A stretch of 64,000 nt of DNA from Dyadobacter subterraneus (GTDB taxonomy: Bacteria; Bacteroidota; Bacteroidia; Cytophagales; Spirosomataceae). This document shows, piece by piece, positions 34,657-44,571 of this stretch (positions are counted from its first letter, which is position 1; each line of letters starts with the position of its first letter). Below the pieces are notes generated by a model. That model did no database searches and had not been told where the DNA came from. It worked only from the letters and a program-made list of their open reading frames with translations. The position numbers were made by a program, and so were the translations under genes. The DNA lies in contig NZ_JACYGY010000001.1 in the NCBI RefSeq assembly GCF_015221875.1, positions 6,006,097-6,070,096 on the forward strand. Reading direction: 5' to 3'.

Positions 34657-36269
34657 TTATTTCAGGCTTTTTAATCTTTAGAATAACACAATAAAATCTC
34701 CGCCTATCTCCTGGAAAATTTAAGTAAATGTGACCAATATCGTTTTAAAACTACTGATAATAAGAAAGTTAGAATATATCACAGAATAAATCTTCATACC
34801 AGTATTTATAAGAAATTGTAATCAAGATAGAAATTATAAAATAAATTTGATATTTTATCACATTACCGTCTTTTAAATATCTTTTCCGGCCAACTACGAT
34901 AGTTCTCAAAACAAAAAAAAATTATATTTTTTTATTTCAACCATTTATATAATTACAAATATTTTTATATATTTACATCGAAGTTTTTACCCGATTTTGT
35001 GTAGAACAAGTATTACTTCGGATTGAAATTGTAATCTATTGTGGTCTGATATACCGATTAAATATTCATTAACATTAAAATTTAAAAAATATTACATAAA
35101 CTTTTACTCAACGTTATCTCAAAAATCTGTACTTTTTGGTACAAACATCAAAGACAAAAGCTTGGCATAATTTATACCGGGCTTTTATTTTTGATGTTTT
35201 TTTGTGTCTATTGACCCATCTTAAAAGAAAAAAGAACTGTCGATATTATATTACATAATCGCATTCATACACCAAGAAAGTCTTCTTCAAATTTCTCAAT
35301 ATTCTGACATTTTTTTCCTGACTCAGAGCGTCATTCTACCGTAAAATATTTTTTCAGTAAAAATTTCCAATTAAGTGTTAGTTTATTGTAGAAATTTTAC
35401 TATGTTTATGATAGAATAAAATACTTAACGGAATGACACTAGTTTGATATTTCCAACCAGTAATTTAATTTTAGATAATACAATGGAATATTACCCTATA
35501 TTGAAGATGTGAAGGCTTAAATTATAAATCAGATTACAAGTCCTTGCAGTAACCTTACCCACAATGCTGCCGGTATAGCTCATAACTTGCTGGCTTAAAA
35601 TCTGGTCTGTAAAAACAAGCCCGGAACTCCACAATCATTAAAAGGTAGTAATAAGAAGAAGAGAAGGAAAATTAAAATATAGCCTGTACTACTGTCAAAT
35701 GAGATAGTAATATTAATAAGATTTTCAACGATCTCATTGAAAGGATATATTCTAGTTAGGAAGGCAGTTTATGTCTTGACGATTCTAAGAATACCCATAA
35801 ACATATTTCTCACCATTTATAGTACATTTTATGAAATGCACAACACTACTATCCCCCCGTCTTCACAGTCGCGGAAAATATGATAAATTCCGGGGACAAA
35901 CCCTTCAGTCCTATTCATATTTCGAGTGTGGCTCGCCGCCAGTAATTCTTTAATTTCTTTTTTGATCGGCTTTTCTGTACCTAGGATAACGAGATTTTAT
36001 CCTTGCGGGAGAACTATGCCTGATAATATAATGCGCTTTTACTAACTATTTCTCACTATATATTAATCCCGTTATGAACACTTCTATCTTCCGTATTCGG
36101 AGAGATATTATACACCGGCCTTCGTGTGTATCACTTCGTCATCATTTATTTATCAGTAAAGCGGTTTCTCTATATCCGTCGCTTGATAAGCTAAGGCTCA
36201 CGTCATTTGGTATTCATTCTTTTACTTATCCAAAGGTCAAAGTTTTTCAATCCCTCTAATATAGAAACC
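34657..36269. other. 1.6 kb AT-rich gene-free region
   Basis: No frame over about 60 codons has protein-like composition. The first 500 bases are extremely AT-rich. A strong hairpin with a T-run sits at 35144-35203. Around 35850-36000 there is a more GC-balanced stretch with CCCCCCG and CCGGGGAC that could be a decayed element, but I recognise no family. The right end must carry the promoter of the surface protein. Confidence 0.5.
35144..35203 (+). terminator. Isolated terminator-like hairpin in the gene-free region
   Basis: AACATCAAA..AAAAGC pairs with GCTTTT..TTTGATGTT around TGGCATAATTTATACCG, then seven T. It has no gene upstream on this strand, so it may end a small RNA whose promoter lies to the left. 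Confidence 0.55.
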
Positions 36270-39200
36270 ATGAAATCATTTTCAAATTCAACCGCTTTCG
36301 CGAGAAGCAGGGCTTATGCCTGCTTTTTTGCTGTTTTGTATGTATTCTTTTCTGTGTTTGTATCCATCAATGCAATTGCACAGGTCAGCAGCGCAACATG
36401 TAATACGTACATGCCATTAACAGTTTCAGCATTTGGTAATCTGACGGTAACCTCCAGTCAATCGATTGTTTCGACAGATGAATTTTCGAACAAAAGCCGA
36501 CTTACTGATGCCAATCTGACCACACCTTCGAACTTCGACTTTATTCTTGGAGGATCAGGATGGATTCAGGTGAAAGATAATAATGCTACTACTACCAACG
36601 TTTTCCCAAGTGGTTCATTTGCGGGATTTGCCGTTGGCAACGGCGCACTGTCATCAGCATTGGGAGCCGCTACAATAACAACCTATCTTGGAAATACTGA
36701 GCAGGAAAGCAAAACAACTACTTCGCTTGTTTCTGGTGAAATCACAGCCGGAATTTCCAAATTAGGGTTTTACACCACTAAGAGTTATGACAGAATACGT
36801 TTCACTTATTCAGGTCTTATTGCAGGCTCAGTAGACGTCTACTATGCGATAGTTGGTAATTTGTGTGCGGCTCCATCAAATGCACTTGCATGCAACACAC
36901 CTACATTATTAGCTGCACCAACTTTTCCTGCAATTATTAACGTTGCAAATACAGGGGTATCAGGAATATCTGTCGGGTCCGTAAATAATGCAATTAATGC
37001 CGTTGACAACGATGCCGATTCTTATGCGGAAATTGCATTTTTGCTAAGTGTTGGCGGAAATGCAAGCCTTTCCGTGGCAGACTCCAAAACTAACTATCCG
37101 GCAGGAACCTATGCTGGTTTTGATATACAGAATACCTCTTTACTTCAGGCAAATGTTTTGGGAGGGTTAACGATTTCAACTTATAAAGACGGAAACACTA
37201 CTGCCGAGGAGAGCTTTTCTGGTAGTAATCTGATATCACTATCGACTTCACTTCTTTCGGGAAATACACGTCAAAAAATTGGTTTTATAACGACAAAAGA
37301 ATTTGATGAAGTAAAAATCACTTTGACACTTACCGGTGCAAATCTTGGAACAACAAGAATATATGGCGCTGTGTTTGAAACCTTCTGCGCCGGGCCTCAG
37401 TTGGTCTGTAATGTTCCTACCCACTTGACAGGCGGACTTGGTAATTTCCCTGTTTTTGTAAATGGACCCAATACAGGTGTTACAGGAGTTTCAGTAGGAT
37501 CCGTAAATAATACAGATAATGCTATTGATACAGACCCCGCTACATATGCAGAGATTGCGCTCTTGGCAAGTGTAGCCGGATCGGGAAGCCTTTCAATAAG
37601 AGATGCTGTGACAACATATCCCGCAGGAACATTTGCCGGATTTGATATTAACAGCCCGGCACTTGTTGGTGCTTCCGTTTTAGGCGGACTGCGTATTGAA
37701 ACGTACCTTAATGGGGTAGCAACAGGTGATTTCTTTGAAAATGGTACTGCGGCAGGAGCTTCTGCTCCATTATTAAGTGGAACTGGAAGACAGGTTGTCG
37801 GATTCCTTACCAAGCTTCCTTTTAATGAGGTAAAATTAAAGGTTAGCCAGACAGTCGGTGTAAATGTTGGTACAACACAAGTTTTCGGTGCTGTTTTCAC
37901 AAGATTTTGTATTGCCGATCAACTTGCTTGTAATACCCTGACTAGTGTTACAAATCCGGGTTCTCCTGTTTTTGTCGATGGAAAGAATACTGGTATTAAT
38001 TCTATTGCATGCGTGGCATGTACTGTTAACAATCCTGGTAATGTAATCGATAGTGACCCTGCAAATGCAGCGACTATTGTTATGGCGGCCGGTGTAGCAA
38101 GTTCAGGAAGTTTCGCTGTTGGTAATGCACTGGAAACTTTTTTACCTACTTCCTTCGCGGGCTTTGATGTAGAGACATCTACTTTGCTTTCAGCAGGTGT
38201 TCTAAGCACTGCTACTATTACTTTGTTCAATGACGGCTTGCCAGTTCAAACCGGCACGGGAAATGCTTTAATCGTCGGAGCTTCTACTGCACTTTTGACG
38301 GGAACCACTCGTCAAATTGTTGGTATAGTAGCCACAGTAAACTACGATGAAGTTAAAATCACTTTCAATCAGGTTGCAGGTGCCGATCTTGGTAACATAA
38401 AGATATATGGTGCCATTTTTGATAAATTATGTGCAGGAACAATTGCATGTAACAATAGTTACCTGCTTACCCAGCCTTCTTTCCCGGTGGTTATTAACTC
38501 GGCTAATACAGGCATTACAGGAGCTGTTTGTGCAGGTTGTACGATAGCTAATCCATGGAATGTTGTATCCGCGAGCAATTCTGATTTTTCCAGAGTTACA
38601 GTCGTAGCTAACGTTGGTGCTACTGCTTCTATCGCAGTAGTTAATCCTATTGATACATATCCAATTGGAACAGCAGCCGGATTTATTATCCGACCGGTAG
38701 GCAGCATTGCGCAGGTTGATTTGTTAAATTCAATCACAATTTCTACATATAACAACGGTACTTTCCAGGAATCAAGAACTGGTGGCGGTTTGCTAAATCT
38801 GGAACTGCTGGGTGTACTGACGGTAACAACTGGAACTCCTACAACCAATGTCAGCTTTATCGCTTCTAAGCCATTTGATGAAATAAGAATTGAATTCAGA
38901 GCGCTTGCCAGCGTAATTAACGAAAATGACGTTTATGGAGCTTTTGTAGATACCCGTACATCTCAGGGAGGTGGTGCTTTAAGTTGTAACATTGTCAAAA
39001 ATCCTGATTTCAATGTAACACAAATCAATGTACCGGTTCCGGGTAATGTCAGCACAAATGATAAGGTACCAGCCGGAACCACTTACGGACCAACAGCCAC
39101 TGCTGGTGGAAGCAACCCTGCCGGAGCGACATTTACATTGAATACTGATGGAACTTATACTTTCACGGCTACAACGGTTGGGGTTTATACTTATCAGGTA

Positions 39201-40307
39201 CCTGTCTGTGTTCCTGACCTTGCTTGTACAGACGTTCCGTTGGTAATTACGGTTACTGATCCTACAAAAGTTACCAATAAACCCGTTGCTAACACTGATA
39301 TTGCTGCTGTAACCGGTGCCGCTACAAGCCCTGGTTCAGTAACAATCAATGTTAAAGCAAACGATGGCCCCGGAAATACAGGTGGCGTCCTTGGTGATCC
39401 AACACCGACAACACCAGCACACGGTACCGTTTCGGTTGTTGCAGGAAATGTTGTTTACACACCAGCGGCCGGTTATTATGGCGAAGATTTATTTACTTAT
39501 ACAGTATGCGAAACGCCGGGAACTAACCTTTGCGCAACCGCTACCGTTTATGTAACAGTAAAACAACCGGGAGCTACAAACACAACTTATGCTGCTGATG
39601 ATTATGTAAGCACTGCCGCGGGAATTACTGCTACTGGAAATGTTTCTACGAATGATACAGATCCTGAAGGTAACGGGCATAGCGTAACGACACAAAGCAT
39701 TACCAACGCAAAAGGTGTTTTCAACCTGCTTGCTGACGGAAGCTTTACTTTCGTACCGGCAACAGGTGTAACAGGGCCAGTAGATTTTATCTATACAACT
39801 TGTGATAATGGATCGCCTTCGGCTTGTGCTACGGCTACATTGCATGTTTTGGTGTTAGCAGTTCCTGATTTGACCCCAACAATACAAATCAATGACCTTA
39901 GCATTGCGGCATCGGGAGGTTCCCTTGATTTCATTGTTAACCTTTATGAAATCCAGAATACTTCAACTGATTTGTCAAGAACAATTACTTTCCGGGTTTC
40001 CAAGCTTTCAGCTTTTGATATTACTTATCAAAATGTCAATACTACTTCAAATGTCGAAGGTGGTATCGTCAATGAAAATGAGAACTGGAATTTTTCAGAC
40101 ACCAATCCTAATTTCATAATCGTATCTTCCAAACCGAGTGTTAATATTCCTGCAAATGGAAGGGCAAAGATTGGCTTTAAGATTACTAGAAAAGCAAATG
40201 TACCATCGAATACCTCTCAAAATCTTACAGTGACAATTGTAGCGGAATCTGGTGGGGAAGTCGTATTCGAAAACAATATTGTAATTAGAACCATTACAGC
40301 CAATTAG
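36270..40307 (+). CDS. Large repeat-containing surface protein (adhesin-like)
   Basis: From the ATG at 36270 this is a 1345-residue protein with a long signal sequence (about 1-38, ending AIAQ). Five repeats of 165-180 residues follow, most starting at a Cys-Asn and ending in GAVFxxFC or similar; each has FAGFD, SGxTRQ and FDEVKI stretches. Next come about three cadherin/Ig-like units (VANTDIAAV, YAADDYVST, VSTNDTDPEG, FTYTVCETPG) like Big_9/tandem-95 repeats, and a final 150-residue region with no sorting signal. It is probably surface-exposed and adhesive. It lacks a T9SS sorting domain, which the gene 19 bases downstream has. Confidence 0.72.
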   Translation: MKSFSNSTAFARSRAYACFFAVLYVFFSVFVSINAIAQVSSATCNTYMPLTVSAFGNLTVTSSQSIVSTDEFSNKSRLTDANLTTPSNFDFILGGSGWIQVKDNNATTTNVFPSGSFAGFAVGNGALSSALGAATITTYLGNTEQESKTTTSLVSGEITAGISKLGFYTTKSYDRIRFTYSGLIAGSVDVYYAIVGNLCAAPSNALACNTPTLLAAPTFPAIINVANTGVSGISVGSVNNAINAVDNDADSYAEIAFLLSVGGNASLSVADSKTNYPAGTYAGFDIQNTSLLQANVLGGLTISTYKDGNTTAEESFSGSNLISLSTSLLSGNTRQKIGFITTKEFDEVKITLTLTGANLGTTRIYGAVFETFCAGPQLVCNVPTHLTGGLGNFPVFVNGPNTGVTGVSVGSVNNTDNAIDTDPATYAEIALLASVAGSGSLSIRDAVTTYPAGTFAGFDINSPALVGASVLGGLRIETYLNGVATGDFFENGTAAGASAPLLSGTGRQVVGFLTKLPFNEVKLKVSQTVGVNVGTTQVFGAVFTRFCIADQLACNTLTSVTNPGSPVFVDGKNTGINSIACVACTVNNPGNVIDSDPANAATIVMAAGVASSGSFAVGNALETFLPTSFAGFDVETSTLLSAGVLSTATITLFNDGLPVQTGTGNALIVGASTALLTGTTRQIVGIVATVNYDEVKITFNQVAGADLGNIKIYGAIFDKLCAGTIACNNSYLLTQPSFPVVINSANTGITGAVCAGCTIANPWNVVSASNSDFSRVTVVANVGATASIAVVNPIDTYPIGTAAGFIIRPVGSIAQVDLLNSITISTYNNGTFQESRTGGGLLNLELLGVLTVTTGTPTTNVSFIASKPFDEIRIEFRALASVINENDVYGAFVDTRTSQGGGALSCNIVKNPDFNVTQINVPVPGNVSTNDKVPAGTTYGPTATAGGSNPAGATFTLNTDGTYTFTATTVGVYTYQVPVCVPDLACTDVPLVITVTDPTKVTNKPVANTDIAAVTGAATSPGSVTINVKANDGPGNTGGVLGDPTPTTPAHGTVSVVAGNVVYTPAAGYYGEDLFTYTVCETPGTNLCATATVYVTVKQPGATNTTYAADDYVSTAAGITATGNVSTNDTDPEGNGHSVTTQSITNAKGVFNLLADGSFTFVPATGVTGPVDFIYTTCDNGSPSACATATLHVLVLAVPDLTPTIQINDLSIAASGGSLDFIVNLYEIQNTSTDLSRTITFRVSKLSAFDITYQNVNTTSNVEGGIVNENENWNFSDTNPNFIIVSSKPSVNIPANGRAKIGFKITRKANVPSNTSQNLTVTIVAESGGEVVFENNIVIRTITAN
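36400..38984 (+). repeat. Five in-gene repeats of about 520 bases
   Basis: Units start near 36400, 36891, 37407, 37929 and 38448, each at a Cys codon. They are divergent at the DNA level but clearly homologous in protein. Units 2 and 3 are closest. Confidence 0.75.
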
Positions 40308-40326
40308 TACTAATCTTAACATTTAT

Positions 40327-41343
40327 ATGATGAAAAAGATAATCTTAAAAACATTTCTTATTCTTAGCGTAGTAACGCTGGTCAATAAGGTTCAGGCTCA
40401 AGATGTTAGTATTAACCTACTGGCTAATCCGGGGTCCATCACTAAGGGAACTCAGGGAATTATACAAGTAACAGTTTGTAATAATGCTCCAAATAACGTT
40501 TTTGTTCCAATTGACATACTTCGTCCGCTAATATCTCTGACGGGTGCGTCAGTAACAATTTTAGGAATTAATACACAAACCAGTACTGCTGGATGGACAA
40601 TCGTTTCAAATACCGGAACCGCTATTACTCTGGCTAATACAACTGCAACATTTGGCCCATCTGATTGTAGTGTTCTTAATTTAATTGTCTCTGGTGATGA
40701 AGTTGGCGGACCTTGGACAGTAACAGGAAGCTTAGGTTTTAATGGACCGCAAACAACCGGCAACCAAACTGGGAATGATAACACTACAACCAGTATTGCG
40801 GTTAGCTCCGCTCTCCCAGTCACCCTAACCTCCTTCACAGCTACAAAAGAAGGCCAAATGGCTCAATTGAAATGGTCAACAACGGCGGAAACTAACAGTG
40901 ACCGTTTCGAAATTGAAAGAAGTCAAAATGGTAAAAGCTGGGATTTGATCGGAACGCAGAAATCTAACGGTGAAAGTACTACGCTGAAAAACTACACTTT
41001 TTCAGATGCTAAACCGCTGAATGGAGAAAACCTGTACCGTCTGAAAATGATCGATAAAGATGCTACTTTTGCTTACAGCAGAATTCAGTCCCTGACCTTT
41101 GCAGGTGATCTTGTAACCTCTTTCTATCCTAACCCGGTCGCTGAAAAACTAATCATTAAAACAGATGATTTTAGCCTTGTGAAAAACGTCAAAATCTTTG
41201 ACGCCAACGGACGAACAGTATATCAATCTTCCGCTACACCAAGCAGTGAAATCAACGTACAAAACCTGTCGGCAGGCTTGTATGTAGTTCAAATGATGAG
41301 CAAAAGCGGCGCGGTAATTTCCCATAAAGTAGTTAAACAATAA
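40327..41343 (+). CDS. T9SS-sorted exported protein
   Basis: A 338-residue protein with a signal peptide (ending KVQAQ). Residues about 25-165 form a DUF11-like beta domain (VSINLLANPGSITKGTQGIIQVTVCNN). Residues about 170-255 are a fibronectin-like spacer seen before T9SS tails (LPVTLTSFTATKEGQMAQLKWSTTAETNSDRFEIERS). The last 75 residues are a type A sorting domain (SFYPNPVAEKL, KIFDANGRTVY, LSAGLYVVQM, HKVVKQ). It should be secreted and anchored at the cell surface by T9SS. It follows the adhesin by 19 bases and is probably its partner. Confidence 0.88.
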   Translation: MMKKIILKTFLILSVVTLVNKVQAQDVSINLLANPGSITKGTQGIIQVTVCNNAPNNVFVPIDILRPLISLTGASVTILGINTQTSTAGWTIVSNTGTAITLANTTATFGPSDCSVLNLIVSGDEVGGPWTVTGSLGFNGPQTTGNQTGNDNTTTSIAVSSALPVTLTSFTATKEGQMAQLKWSTTAETNSDRFEIERSQNGKSWDLIGTQKSNGESTTLKNYTFSDAKPLNGENLYRLKMIDKDATFAYSRIQSLTFAGDLVTSFYPNPVAEKLIIKTDDFSLVKNVKIFDANGRTVYQSSATPSSEINVQNLSAGLYVVQMMSKSGAVISHKVVKQ

Positions 41344-41372
41344 ACATAACAAGAAGATAAAGCACTATACAC

Positions 41373-41405
41373 AAAAGCCTCTGGATTTATTCCAGGGGCT
41401 TTTTT
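41373..41405 (+). terminator. Terminator of the surface-protein operon
   Basis: AAAAGCCTCTGGA pairs with TCCAGGGGCTTTT (one G-T pair), then T-run. Confidence 0.85.
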
Positions 41406-41562
41406 ATGCACATAGTAACCGTTAATCATAAAATAGAAACATGATAAATAGTAAATAAATTATACCTTTTTTACTATTGATTGATCTAAAGACAATTTAC
41501 AGGCGTAGGTTTTTCAAATAATCTTTCGACGGGCGAAAGGAAAATCGTAACCTTTAATTGCT

Positions 41563-42291
41563 ATGATCAAAAATAAAATTTCACCAAACGATTCTGAAAA
41601 GGACGGACAAAAATCAGTTCTGAACAGACGACTGTTTTTGCGCTCAGCAGGTGTTGCAACAGCAGTGGGTACACTTGCATTAGGAGCTTGTAAAAATGAC
41701 GATGATGATAATGTAACTCCCGTTGATGGAGCAACTGTTGACCTTGGCTCAGGTGATGTAGGAATTCTAAACTACGCCTATGCGCTGGAACAATTGGAAG
41801 CTGCATTCTACGAACAAGTTGTAAAAACGCCTTACACTGGAATCACAGCTGCTGAAACTACAATTCTTACAGATATCCGCGATCACGAAGTTATCCACAG
41901 AGATTTTTTCAAAGCCGCTTTAACAGCAGCTGCCCCTACACAGATCATTCCCGCACTTGAAGTTGATTTTTCAAAAATTGATTTCACAAGTCGTGCGGCA
42001 GTTCTTGGCGCAGCAAAACTTTTTGAAGATACCGGAGTTGCAGCATACAATGGTGCAGGTAAATTTATTAAAGATGCAAACTACCTGTTAATTGCTGGGA
42101 AAATTGTTTCAGTTGAAGCCCGTCATGCAGCTGCGATCAGCGATTTGCTGACACCGAAAACAGCTGATTTTGCAAGCGATACGCAAATCGATTCAAATGG
42201 TTTAGATAAAGCAACAGCTTCTGCAACTATTCTTGCTGCCGTTCAGCCTTACGTAAAAACCAAGATTAGCGGAGCTAACTTACCTAAATAA
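41563..42291 (+). CDS. Exported ferritin-like protein (lipoprotein)
   Basis: A 242-residue protein with a Tat-like signal (NRRLFLRSAGVATAVGTLAL) ending in the lipobox LGAC, so probably exported folded and lipidated. The mature part is a four-helix ferritin-like domain with the expected metal ligands: LEQLEAAFYEQ, IRDHEVIHRDFF, FEDTGVAAY and VEARHAAAI. Such Pcc13-62/DUF4439-like proteins may store or oxidise iron or protect against peroxide; activity is not proven. The next gene, 21 bases downstream, encodes a second one. Confidence 0.83.
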   Translation: MIKNKISPNDSEKDGQKSVLNRRLFLRSAGVATAVGTLALGACKNDDDDNVTPVDGATVDLGSGDVGILNYAYALEQLEAAFYEQVVKTPYTGITAAETTILTDIRDHEVIHRDFFKAALTAAAPTQIIPALEVDFSKIDFTSRAAVLGAAKLFEDTGVAAYNGAGKFIKDANYLLIAGKIVSVEARHAAAISDLLTPKTADFASDTQIDSNGLDKATASATILAAVQPYVKTKISGANLPK

Positions 42292-42312
42292 TTTTCCAAC
42301 AGACTTCAACTT

Positions 42313-43107
42313 TTGACCGATATGGACATTTTCAAAATATTAGATGAAATTCAAAAAATAGATGGTGATTCAATGGGCCGTTTGGAACATGCTACACGCC
42401 GTCATTTTATGAACAGAATCGGAAGCAAAATTGCTTCTGTGGCTGTACCAACAGCTTTTGCTTCGATCGTTAACAAGGCATATGCCCAGTCGGCCGGTGC
42501 TATTGATATTTTAAACTTTGCTTTGACACTTGAATATCTTGAAGATGGATTTTACCAAACTGCTAATGCTGCGGCTGGTTTAATTCCTTCTACCGATAAA
42601 GCAATTTTTACACAAATTGGTAAACATGAAACTCAGCACGTTGCTTTCCTTAAAGGCGCATTAGGTGCAAAAGCGGTAGCAAAGCCAACTTTTGATTTTA
42701 CAGGAAAAGGTGCTTTTGCAACAGTGTTTACAGATTATAATACATTTCTTACCGTTTCACATGCTTTGGAAGATACTGGCGTAAGAGCGTATAAAGGTCA
42801 GGCTGGCGGTTTAATGGGCGATCCTGATTTGTTACAATATGCTTTGCAGGTACATTCAGTGGAAGCACGTCACGCATCGATTGTCCGTAAACTGCTTGGT
42901 GCTGCTACCGGTAATGCTGCAATAAAATCTTGGATCACAAATGCAGACGGCGCACCAGCACCAGTTTATGCAGGAGAAGATAACAAAACACAAGGTGGTG
43001 TAAACTTAACCGGCTTGTCAGGAAAATCGGATGCGGCTATTACTGAGGCATTTGATGAACCGCTTACAAAAGATCAGGTACTTACCATTGCAGGTCTTTT
43101 CTTGTAA
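42313..43107 (+). CDS. Exported ferritin-like protein
   Basis: A 264-residue paralogue of the preceding gene. After a Tat-like start (RHFMNRIGSKIASVAVP, cut near AYAQ) comes the ferritin-like four-helix domain: TLEYLEDGFYQTA, IGKHETQHVAFLKGAL, LEDTGVRAYKGQ and SVEARHASIVRKLL. The C-terminal 50 residues (GEDNKTQGGVNLTGL) are extra compared with its neighbour. The pair may form a hetero-oligomer in the periplasm. A strong terminator closes the two-gene operon. Confidence 0.83.
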   Translation: MTDMDIFKILDEIQKIDGDSMGRLEHATRRHFMNRIGSKIASVAVPTAFASIVNKAYAQSAGAIDILNFALTLEYLEDGFYQTANAAAGLIPSTDKAIFTQIGKHETQHVAFLKGALGAKAVAKPTFDFTGKGAFATVFTDYNTFLTVSHALEDTGVRAYKGQAGGLMGDPDLLQYALQVHSVEARHASIVRKLLGAATGNAAIKSWITNADGAPAPVYAGEDNKTQGGVNLTGLSGKSDAAITEAFDEPLTKDQVLTIAGLFL

Positions 43108-43211
43108 AATTGAAAAATTGAACCAGTAAATCCCTTCCTGTTGAACATATACATGCACTAACAGTGAGAATGAAAGTTCAAATCAGTGAAACACGCTATT
43201 TCTTGAATCGC

Positions 43212-43247
43212 AAGGCCATCCTTAGGTAGGATGGCCTTTTTTTGAGT
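43212..43247 (+). terminator. Terminator of the ferritin-like pair
   Basis: AAGGCCATCC pairs with GGATGGCCTT around TTAGGTA, with seven T. Confidence 0.9.
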
Positions 43248-43328
43248 AATTTTCAGGGAATGATGACTTTTAATAACGAGGTTTGTTATAAATTGACCTT
43301 GTAATTTTTATAGTTAGTATCCCATTCT

Positions 43329-44561
43329 ATGAAGTCATATTTTAACAGACGAGGTTTCCTGAAAAAAACCAGTCTTGCCGCCATAGCTACTACATTGGGT
43401 AGTGAAATCGTTTTTGCAGACAAATTACCCAGAAAATATCTTCCTATTGCGTTAGGTGAAAAAGACGCGTTAAAAGGAAAAAATACTGACATGATCGTTC
43501 AGGGTGATAAACCATGGAATGTTGAATCTCCTCTGAACTTGCTAGACGACCGTGTTACTCCGGTTGATAAAATGTTTATCCGGAATAATGGGTTGATTCC
43601 CGAGGAAATTGATGTAAAGAATTGGACATTAATCATTGATGGAGAGTCCGTCATAGCTCCAAAAACTTATACTTTTGAAGAATTAAAAAAGAAATTCAAA
43701 CATTATACTTACCAACTTACACTTGAATGTGGTGGAAACGGCCGTTCAGGCTACTATCCTGCCGCATCCGGAAATCAATGGGGACAAGGCGCCGTGCATT
43801 GTGCAGAATGGACTGGTGTAAAATTGAAGGATATTTTAAAAGATGTAGGTATTAAAAGTGATGCAGTTTATATCGGCTATCATGGCAAAGATCTGCATTT
43901 GAGCAAAGATCCGAAAAAAGAAGCTATTTCAAGAGGCGTGCCTATTGCCAAGGCTATGGAAGACGAAACTTTAATCGCCTGGCAATTGAATGGAAAAGAT
44001 ATTCCTGAATTTCATGGTTATCCATTACGTCTGGTTATCGGTGGATGGCCGGCTTCGGTTTCAGGAAAATGGCTGAGCAGGATTTCTGTGCGGAATAAAG
44101 TACATGACGGAGCCAAAATGGAAGGGCATAGCTACAAAATGCCAAAAAATCCGGTTCCTCCCGGAACAGAACTTCCTACAACGGATGAATTTTTCAGGAT
44201 CATCGAATCCATGCCTGTTAAATCGATCATAACTTTTCCAAAAACAGGTGCGGTAATTACTTCCGGAGAAAATCTACCCTTACGCGGGCATGCCTGGGCG
44301 GGTGATCAATCTGTTAAAAAGGTGGAAGTTTCGATAGATTTTGGTGCGACCTGGCAGAGTTGTAAACTTGAAGCGCCTGTGAATCGACTTGCATGGCAAC
44401 ATTGGAATACCAACATTAAATTTCCTGTGAAAGGTTATTACGAAGTCTGGGTGAAAGCTACGGATGATTCCGGCGTTTCTCAACCCATGGTAATTCCTTC
44501 CTGGAATCCGGGTGGATATCTTAACAATGCATGTGAAAGAATTGCAGTGAAAGTAAGTTAA
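43329..44561 (+). CDS. Sulfite-oxidase-like molybdopterin oxidoreductase
   Basis: A 410-residue periplasmic molybdoenzyme. A Tat signal (NRRGFLKKTSLAAIATTLGSE) is followed by the SUOX fold: FIRNNGLIPEEID, LTLECGGNGRSGY with the molybdenum-ligand Cys 134, GAVHCAEWTGVKLKDIL, GYPLRLVIGGWPASVSGKWL, and a C-terminal Mo-co dimerisation domain (about 290-410). It should oxidise sulfite or a related sulfoxide substrate. The cytochrome c gene 10 bases downstream is the likely electron acceptor (SorAB-like). The substrate is inferred from the family. Confidence 0.88.
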   Translation: MKSYFNRRGFLKKTSLAAIATTLGSEIVFADKLPRKYLPIALGEKDALKGKNTDMIVQGDKPWNVESPLNLLDDRVTPVDKMFIRNNGLIPEEIDVKNWTLIIDGESVIAPKTYTFEELKKKFKHYTYQLTLECGGNGRSGYYPAASGNQWGQGAVHCAEWTGVKLKDILKDVGIKSDAVYIGYHGKDLHLSKDPKKEAISRGVPIAKAMEDETLIAWQLNGKDIPEFHGYPLRLVIGGWPASVSGKWLSRISVRNKVHDGAKMEGHSYKMPKNPVPPGTELPTTDEFFRIIESMPVKSIITFPKTGAVITSGENLPLRGHAWAGDQSVKKVEVSIDFGATWQSCKLEAPVNRLAWQHWNTNIKFPVKGYYEVWVKATDDSGVSQPMVIPSWNPGGYLNNACERIAVKVS

Positions 44562-44571
44562 GAATCAGATT

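Noticed and set aside
35850..36000. Remnant transposase
   Set aside because: Composition differs from the surroundings, but no frame gives a recognisable transposase motif.
36074..36259. 61-codon frame just before the adhesin
   Set aside because: Composition is random-looking, there is no promoter or family match, and it runs into the adhesin leader.
36207..36269. Longer N-terminus of the adhesin
   Set aside because: It would put 21 residues before a clear signal peptide; the ATG at 36270 fits the signal better.
36400..38984. Possible CRISPR or satellite array
   Set aside because: The repeats are about 520 bases long, divergent and in frame, so they are protein repeats.
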